A stretch of DNA of 11,446 nt from positions 1-11,446 of the forward strand of contig DAOWHJ010000147.1 in assembly GCA_030641485.1 (NCBI GenBank). Reading direction: 5' to 3'. The translations under genes and the position numbers were made by a program. The notes beneath the pieces are model-generated. The model saw only the letters and a list, made by a program, of their open reading frames with translations. It made no database searches and was not told the origin of the DNA. Source of the stretch: Pseudomonadota bacterium (GTDB taxonomy: Bacteria; Desulfobacterota; Anaeroferrophillalia; Anaeroferrophillales; Tharpellaceae). Of this stretch, positions 7,186 to 11,446 are shown in pieces; the stretch's first letter is position 1, and each line of letters begins with the position of its first letter.

Positions 7186-8697
7186 ATGAGTGAAATTTTA
7201 TTGATCTATCCGCCGGTGGCGAAACCCTCTGAACCGCCCGCCGGAATTGCGCAGCTTGCCGGAGTTCTGAAAGGGCATGGTGTTGGTTGTAACGTTGCAG
7301 ATTTAAATCTTGAGGGCTTGGATTTTATTCTTAAGCAGCAGCTTGATGTTAATGATACTTGGAGTCTGAGAGCCGGTCGCCATGTTGAGAAAAATCGAGT
7401 GGCGTTGAGCACGCTTTCCACATATCAAAATTTTGATCGTTACAAGCGGGCTGTAGCTGATGTTAATCGGGTGGTCGAGGTGGTTGGTAAGAGTCGGGGT
7501 TTAGCGCTATCTCTGGCTAACTATCAGGATGAAAAACTCTCACCTTTGCGCAGTCAAGATCTACTTGGGGCTGCCGCACACCCCGAAGCGAATATATATT
7601 ATCCTTTTTTTAGTCAGCGCCTGCCAGAATTATGTGATCTCTGCAAGCCTCTATTTATCGGTTTTTCCTTAAACTACCTCAGTCAGGCGCTGACGACATT
7701 TGCCATGATCGGCTTTTGTCGGCAACGCTTTCCCGAACTCAAAATCGTGGTCGGTGGCGGACTTATTACTTCGTGGAGTTCACGGCCGGGTTGGAATAAT
7801 CCATTTTGCGACATGATTGACCACCTGATAGCTGGCCCCGGCGAGGGCAAATTGCTTGAATTGTTAGGTGCAGAATCGCTGGATTCACATTTTCAGCCTG
7901 ATTATAGCAAGTTTTCGGAGTTGAAATATCTTGCTCCCGGTCGAATCTTACCCTATGCGGCATCCTCTGGTTGTTACTGGAACCGGTGTACATTCTGTCC
8001 GGAAAAAGCTGAGGGGAGTCGTTATCTGCAGGTTGCACCAAAAATTGTTCTGACCGAACTTGACCAGTTACTAAATGAAACCCAATATAGCCTGATCCAT
8101 TTTCTCGATAACGCCATGAGTCCGGCCCTGTTGCGAGCTTTGGCAAAAGCACCTCCAGGGGTTGAATGGTATGGTTTTATCCGAATAGAGGATGATCTGT
8201 TAGAGCTTGATTTCTGTTTTGAGTTGCGTCGGTCGGGATGTGTGATGTTGAAATTGGGGGTTGAGTCGGGGGCCCCAGAAGTTTTGCAAGCAATGAAGAA
8301 GGGTATTGCTTTAGAACGTGTTGCTTTGGTCCTTGCCAATCTCAAGCGGGCAGGAATCGCAACTTATGTATATCTTCTCTTTGGCACCCCGTCTGAAGCC
8401 CTGGCAGAGGCGCGGCAGACCTTAAATTTCGTGGCAGAAAACCATCAGGCAATAACCTTTCTCAACCTAGCAATTTTCAATTTGCCGTTATTTAGTGTTG
8501 AGAGTAAAGGGCTTAGAGTTCGTGATTTTTACGCCGGTGATCTGTCGCTTTACGGGGATTTTATTCACCCCCGTGACTGGCAGCGTAAACCCATACGCAA
8601 CTTTCTCAATCAGGAATTTAAGCGTCATCCCCTGATCGCCCCTATTATCAAATGTGACCCGCCTATTTTCACCTCAAATCATGCCCCGTTTTTTTGA
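7186..8697 (+). CDS. B12-binding-type radical SAM protein
   Basis: The protein has an N-terminal Rossmann-like cobalamin-binding-type domain (ILLIYPPVAKPSEPPAGIAQLAGVL, then VVGGGLITSW and a GPGEGKLLEL segment) followed by a radical SAM core. The cluster motif is GCYWNRCTFC, with cysteines spaced C-X4-C-X2-C rather than the commoner C-X3-C-X2-C. The core continues with IHFLDNAMSP, GFIRIEDDL, LKLGVESGAPEVLQAMKKG and YVYLLFGTPSEA, which resemble the usual radical SAM strands. A classical DxHxxG cobalamin motif is missing, as in many members. I chose the ATG at 7186 because it places the first beta strand at the N-terminus. An ATG at 7162 and a TTG at 7150 are in frame upstream (515 residues from the TTG), and none has a good ribosome binding site. 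The gene is divergent from the ACP operon, so a radical methylation or rearrangement of that pathway's lipid is possible. The substrate is unknown. Confidence 0.88.
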   Translation: MSEILLIYPPVAKPSEPPAGIAQLAGVLKGHGVGCNVADLNLEGLDFILKQQLDVNDTWSLRAGRHVEKNRVALSTLSTYQNFDRYKRAVADVNRVVEVVGKSRGLALSLANYQDEKLSPLRSQDLLGAAAHPEANIYYPFFSQRLPELCDLCKPLFIGFSLNYLSQALTTFAMIGFCRQRFPELKIVVGGGLITSWSSRPGWNNPFCDMIDHLIAGPGEGKLLELLGAESLDSHFQPDYSKFSELKYLAPGRILPYAASSGCYWNRCTFCPEKAEGSRYLQVAPKIVLTELDQLLNETQYSLIHFLDNAMSPALLRALAKAPPGVEWYGFIRIEDDLLELDFCFELRRSGCVMLKLGVESGAPEVLQAMKKGIALERVALVLANLKRAGIATYVYLLFGTPSEALAEARQTLNFVAENHQAITFLNLAIFNLPLFSVESKGLRVRDFYAGDLSLYGDFIHPRDWQRKPIRNFLNQEFKRHPLIAPIIKCDPPIFTSNHAPFF

Positions 8698-8706
8698 CTA
8701 TTTTAA

Positions 8707-8740
8707 GCCCTCATCATAAGATGGGGCAAAAGACTTTTTT
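8707..8740 (+). terminator. Probable intrinsic terminator of the radical SAM gene
   Basis: GCCCTCATC (8707-8715) and GATGGGGC (8720-8727) form a stem of eight pairs with one bulged T around the loop ATAA. A run of six T (8735-8740) follows, separated from the stem by seven bases (AAAAGAC). That separation weakens the match to a classical intrinsic terminator, but the position 10 bases after the stop codon is right. Confidence 0.5.
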
Positions 8741-8948
8741 GAACAATTTCCATCAACCATGATATCCTCATTTATTGACTTTAACCTTAGACCCTGATTT
8801 TCACCCTCAACCCCGAAAACTACTTGCTTATCTAACCAAATAAGTATAAAAGCCCAGTTTTAAATCTGAACACAACCAACCGCCCCAGAAGACCCAAACC
8901 CGCGTTGAAACAGAAATATAACTGCCATCATGTCGTCGGTAAATAAAT
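8741..8948 (+). promoter_or_regulatory. Non-coding region with candidate promoter for the dehydratase gene
   Basis: I see no gene here. A TATAAA box at 8845-8850, with an ACTTGC element 17 bases upstream (8822-8827), is the best promoter candidate. A small inverted repeat (CTTAT at 8827-8831 and ATAAG at 8840-8844) lies between the two boxes and could serve as an operator. A TTGACT hexamer at 8775-8780 has no matching -10 at the usual distance. The plus strand is clearly C-rich in this stretch, unlike the sequence to its left. Confidence 0.3.
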
Positions 8949-10901
8949 ATGCCCAACTCACTCCATAGCCAGCTGAAATTTTTCAATCTCTTCATTCAGA
9001 AAAAAAACTTCTGGGTTATCCTGATTACGGATATTGCCCTGATAATCCTGGCCCATTATGGTGCCTATAAGTTTCGTTTCTCAGGTTGGTTCTACGGCCC
9101 CACCTTTACCCAATTCGTTACCGCTTTACCTCTGCTGGTTATTATTAAAATTCCGGTCTTTTATGCTTTTGGTCTCTATCGCGGTATGTGGCGTTATACC
9201 AGCCTCAGTGATCTATTAAATATTTTAAAGGCAATTCTGGTCTCCTTTCTCATGATCGTTGCCATCATCCTTTTTGTTAACCGTTTCAATGGTTTTTCCC
9301 GTTCGATATTTCCCCTGGACGCGATTCTTACCTTTCTTTTGATCAGCGGCCATCGGGTTGGCATTCGTTTTTTCTATCAGAGTGTCACCGGATCACGCAC
9401 CCTGGTTGAGACTCAACGTGATCAAAACAAAAAACGTCTTCTCCTGGTCGGTGCTGGAGACGCCGCCGAACAGATTATCCGTGAAATCCAAGGTAATCCG
9501 GTTCTGCCCTATACGGTTGTCGGCCTCGTTGATGATAGCCCCGCCAAGGTCGGTTTGAAAATCCATAACATCCCCATTCTCGGTCTTGTCGAAGATATCA
9601 AAGAGCACTGTATCCGGGTTAATGCCGAAGAACTTCTGATTGCCATCTCCGCCCTTACCGGCGACCAGATGAAACGCCTTAACGAACTCTGTCTGCAAAC
9701 CCGCATTGACTACAAAGTTCTGCCCGGTCTCGGAGAACTTATCGACGGTCGTGCCTCAATTAAAACAATGCGCGATATCTCATATAAAGACCTTCTCGGT
9801 CGTAAAGAAGTCCACCTTGAGCAGGCTGAGATCGGCAATTTTCTCACTAATAAAACCATCCTCGTCACCGGTGCCGGGGGCTCTATTGGTTCTGAACTCT
9901 GTCGCCAGATCATCCGCTTCCAACCGTCCCAAATCCTCCTTCTTGACGCTGGTGAAGAGAATCTCTACACTATCCAGATGGAGCTCGAACACGAATTCAA
10001 TTTTACCAATTGTCAGCCGTTTCTAGGCAAAGTCCAGAACTTTAATCTCATCAACACTATCATTGGCACTCATAAACCTTCTGTCATCTTTCACGCCGCT
10101 GCCTACAAGCATGTTCCCCTGGTTGAACTCAATCCTTGGGAAGCAATTTCCAACAATGTTGTGGGCTCTAAATGCCTGATCGAAGCCGCCATCATCCATG
10201 ATGTTGAACGTTTCGTCCTGGTTTCAACTGATAAAGCCGTGCGTCCGACCAATGTCATGGGCGCCTCCAAACGCCTCACCGAAATGATCATGCTTTCCTG
10301 TACCAAAGAGAAATGGGATGGCACCCTGAGCTATGCTACCCCAACGCAAAAAACCCATAACACCATCTTTCAGGCGGTTCGTTTTGGTAATGTTTTGGGT
10401 TCTTCCGGTTCAGTTATCCCTCTTTTTAAACGCCAGATTGAGCTCGGTGGCCCGGTCACCATCACGGATCCCGAAATCACCCGTTACTTCATGTCGATCG
10501 AAGAGGCATCCCGCCTCATTATTCAGGCTGGAGCGATGGGGCAGGGGGGTGAAATTTTTATCCTCAAAATGGGTGAACCGATTAAAATCGACAAAATGGC
10601 TCGCGATCTCATCCTCCTCGCCGGCCGCGAACCCGACACCGAAATCGCCATCAAATATATCGGCCTTCGTCCCGGCGAAAAACTCTACGAAGAACTTATC
10701 ACCGAAGGCGAAGGTGTAGTTCCAACCCGCCACCATAAAATTATGGTCTTGCGCGGCAACGGCAAAACTTATTCAGAGATAAATAATAAGCTCCTCATCC
10801 TCAAAGAGAAAGCCAAAGCTTTTGACGGCGAGGGAATAAAAGAAATTCTGCAAGAGATAATTCCCGAATATACTCCAGAAAAAACCAAACTAAGCTCCTA
10901 A
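8949..10901 (+). CDS. Membrane-anchored nucleotide-sugar dehydratase/epimerase (CapD/WbpM/FlaA1 family)
   Basis: This 650-residue protein matches the long WbpM-type members of the polysaccharide biosynthesis family, which act on UDP-N-acetylhexosamines (typically 4,6-dehydration of UDP-GlcNAc) for O-antigen, capsule or glycan synthesis. About four hydrophobic segments (roughly 22-40, 54-74, 88-110 and 121-136) anchor it in the inner membrane. A first Rossmann-like domain follows (LLLVGAGDAAE, about 164-174). The catalytic SDR domain begins at VTGAGGSIGSELCRQ (307-321), with YKHVPLVELNP, STDKAVRPTN and MGASKR (437-442). The usual SDR tyrosine of YxxxK is Met437, with Lys441 kept, as is typical of this family. 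A segment around 455-472 before AVRFGNVLGSSGSV looks longer than in most relatives. The start has no strong ribosome binding site. The coding strand is C-rich, unlike the other genes. The gene stands alone between its neighbours. A broader epimerase role cannot be excluded. Confidence 0.92.
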   Translation: MPNSLHSQLKFFNLFIQKKNFWVILITDIALIILAHYGAYKFRFSGWFYGPTFTQFVTALPLLVIIKIPVFYAFGLYRGMWRYTSLSDLLNILKAILVSFLMIVAIILFVNRFNGFSRSIFPLDAILTFLLISGHRVGIRFFYQSVTGSRTLVETQRDQNKKRLLLVGAGDAAEQIIREIQGNPVLPYTVVGLVDDSPAKVGLKIHNIPILGLVEDIKEHCIRVNAEELLIAISALTGDQMKRLNELCLQTRIDYKVLPGLGELIDGRASIKTMRDISYKDLLGRKEVHLEQAEIGNFLTNKTILVTGAGGSIGSELCRQIIRFQPSQILLLDAGEENLYTIQMELEHEFNFTNCQPFLGKVQNFNLINTIIGTHKPSVIFHAAAYKHVPLVELNPWEAISNNVVGSKCLIEAAIIHDVERFVLVSTDKAVRPTNVMGASKRLTEMIMLSCTKEKWDGTLSYATPTQKTHNTIFQAVRFGNVLGSSGSVIPLFKRQIELGGPVTITDPEITRYFMSIEEASRLIIQAGAMGQGGEIFILKMGEPIKIDKMARDLILLAGREPDTEIAIKYIGLRPGEKLYEELITEGEGVVPTRHHKIMVLRGNGKTYSEINNKLLILKEKAKAFDGEGIKEILQEIIPEYTPEKTKLSS

Positions 10902-10931
10902 CCCTTGCCCCTGTCTGCGCCCCGGCCAGAT

Positions 10932-10967
10932 TTAATTGGGGACAGCCACTAATTAATCTCCAATTAA
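10932..10967. repeat. Inverted repeat downstream of the dehydratase gene, with GGGGACAG core
   Basis: TTAATTGGGGA (10932-10942) and TCTCCAATTAA (10957-10967) pair with one mismatch across a 14-base loop. The left arm and the bases after it contain GGGGACAG, also seen in the hairpin at 221-248. It could act as a weak bidirectional terminator, but no T run follows on the plus strand. A REP-like element is an alternative reading. Confidence 0.4.
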
Positions 10968-11018
10968 TTCGGATTTAAATGGTACTGTAATCGGTCATGT
11001 GAGTATCAATGAATAAGC

Positions 11019-11047
11019 TTGTAATGTGTATATCTATATGATATATA
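11019..11047 (+). promoter_or_regulatory. Candidate promoter of the Fic gene
   Basis: TTGTAA (11019-11024) and TATATA (11042-11047) are spaced by 17 bases within a strongly AT-rich stretch. Transcription from it would begin near 11054, almost on the first possible ATG (11055). The message would then be nearly leaderless, or translation would begin at a later in-frame ATG such as 11076. This is a motif match by eye. Confidence 0.35.
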
Positions 11048-11054
11048 AGTGTAT

Positions 11055-11446
11055 ATGAACGATACAAAAGCGGACATGAAAACGGACACAAAAGCGGCCT
11101 TCATAAGAGAAGACCGTGGTGAATCCACCGGCCTGATGGAACCGATGTTGGTAGGCGAAGGTTCAAGGTGCCGTTTGGAATTGACCGACCTGGCGGTTGA
11201 AGTTGCCGCAAGTGCGGCGGGATTTCGCCGGAGTTTGCCTGAAGGCGTTTTGACGGCATTGGCTCATTTGGTTCGGGCCATGAACTGTTACTACAGCAAC
11301 TTGATCGAGGGGCATGATACCCACCCAGTCGATATCGAACGAGCTCTCAAAAACGATTACAGCATCGATGCCGAAAAACGTAGCTTCCAATTGGAGGCCA
11401 GGGCTCATATCATGGTTCAGCAATGGATCGATGCCGGCAACCTGCG
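11055..11446 (+). CDS. Fic-domain protein, 5' part only
   Basis: An open frame of 130 codons runs off the right edge of the window without a stop. From about residue 28 the translation looks like the N-terminal region of Fic-family proteins: a helical stretch (LTDLAVEVAASAAGFRRSLP), then AMNCYYSNLIEGHDTHPVDIERAL, then LEARAHIMVQQWID. SNLIEG fits the (S/T)xxxE(G/N) inhibitory-helix motif of Fic enzymes that are held inactive by their own N-terminal helix. The catalytic HPFxxGNG motif would lie beyond the window, so activity (usually AMP transfer from ATP to a protein) cannot be judged. The start is uncertain: ATG codons at 11055 and 11076 are both possible and neither has a clear ribosome binding site. 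The first residues are encoded by 12-base tandem repeats. Fic genes of this type are common in accessory regions. Confidence 0.82.
   Translation, partial: MNDTKADMKTDTKAAFIREDRGESTGLMEPMLVGEGSRCRLELTDLAVEVAASAAGFRRSLPEGVLTALAHLVRAMNCYYSNLIEGHDTHPVDIERALKNDYSIDAEKRSFQLEARAHIMVQQWIDAGNL
11064..11099 (+). repeat. Three 12-bp tandem repeats at the start of the Fic gene
   Basis: Three consecutive units, ACAAAAGCGGAC, ATGAAAACGGAC and ACAAAAGCGGCC, fill 11064-11099 exactly. The period is a multiple of three, so the frame is kept, and they encode TKAD, MKTD and TKAA. The middle unit carries an alternative in-frame ATG. Confidence 0.7.

Noticed and set aside
8698..8948. A dif-like recombination site at the composition switch
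   Set aside because: I could find no 28-base sequence resembling the XerC/XerD half-site arrangement in this gap.
8930..8968. A 12-codon frame (ATG at 8930) overlapping the dehydratase start
   Set aside because: It is very short, has no clear ribosome binding site and no features suggesting a leader peptide.
11163..11423. An 86-codon minus-strand open frame at the right end
   Set aside because: It is the antisense of the Fic frame, whose plus-strand translation gives a recognisable Fic N-terminal region including SNLIEG.

Overview
This 11.4 kb window is bacterial chromosomal DNA of moderate GC content. It probably comes from a Desulfobacterota (deltaproteobacterial) or similar Gram-negative anaerobe. 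I infer this from the protein families: an LpxL-like acyltransferase, a GT2 glycosyltransferase fused to DUF2062, a stand-alone acyl carrier protein, and a B12-type radical SAM enzyme. No marker gene fixes the taxon. I see no tRNA, rRNA, CRISPR array, integrase or intact insertion sequence.

Layout. Bases 1-300 are non-coding and hold two hairpins. A plus-strand amidohydrolase-2 family gene follows (301-1134). It converges, with only 4 bp between stop codons, on a six-gene minus-strand operon (7054 down to 1139). In transcription order the operon encodes a GT2 glycosyltransferase with a C-terminal DUF2062 membrane domain, an LpxL-like lipid acyltransferase (start and stop overlap as ATGA), an unrecognised 78-residue acidic protein, an acyl carrier protein, a eukaryote-like phosphoglucomutase, and the 4-alpha-glucanotransferase MalQ. 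A short divergent promoter region (about 7055-7185) separates it from a plus-strand radical SAM gene ending at 8697, which is followed by a terminator-like hairpin. A 650-residue membrane-anchored nucleotide-sugar dehydratase of the CapD/WbpM/FlaA1 family follows (8949-10901). At the right edge is the 5' part of a Fic-domain gene, beginning over three 12-bp tandem repeats and cut off by the window end.

How the genes may work together. The acyltransferase, ACP and GT2 resemble the lipid-assembly part of aryl-polyene-type clusters, but no ketosynthase, dehydratase or ammonia-lyase gene is present here. Instead they are co-transcribed with two glucan and glucose-phosphate enzymes. The simplest inference is an acylated glycan or glycolipid envelope pathway in which Pgm and MalQ supply or recycle hexose phosphate, the GT2 transfers sugar, and the ACP and acyltransferase add an acyl chain. 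The small acidic protein and the divergent radical SAM enzyme are the unexplained parts and the best candidates for new biology. The strand asymmetry (G-rich plus strand up to about 8.7 kb, C-rich across the dehydratase gene) suggests that the dehydratase segment has a different history or that a replication landmark lies nearby.
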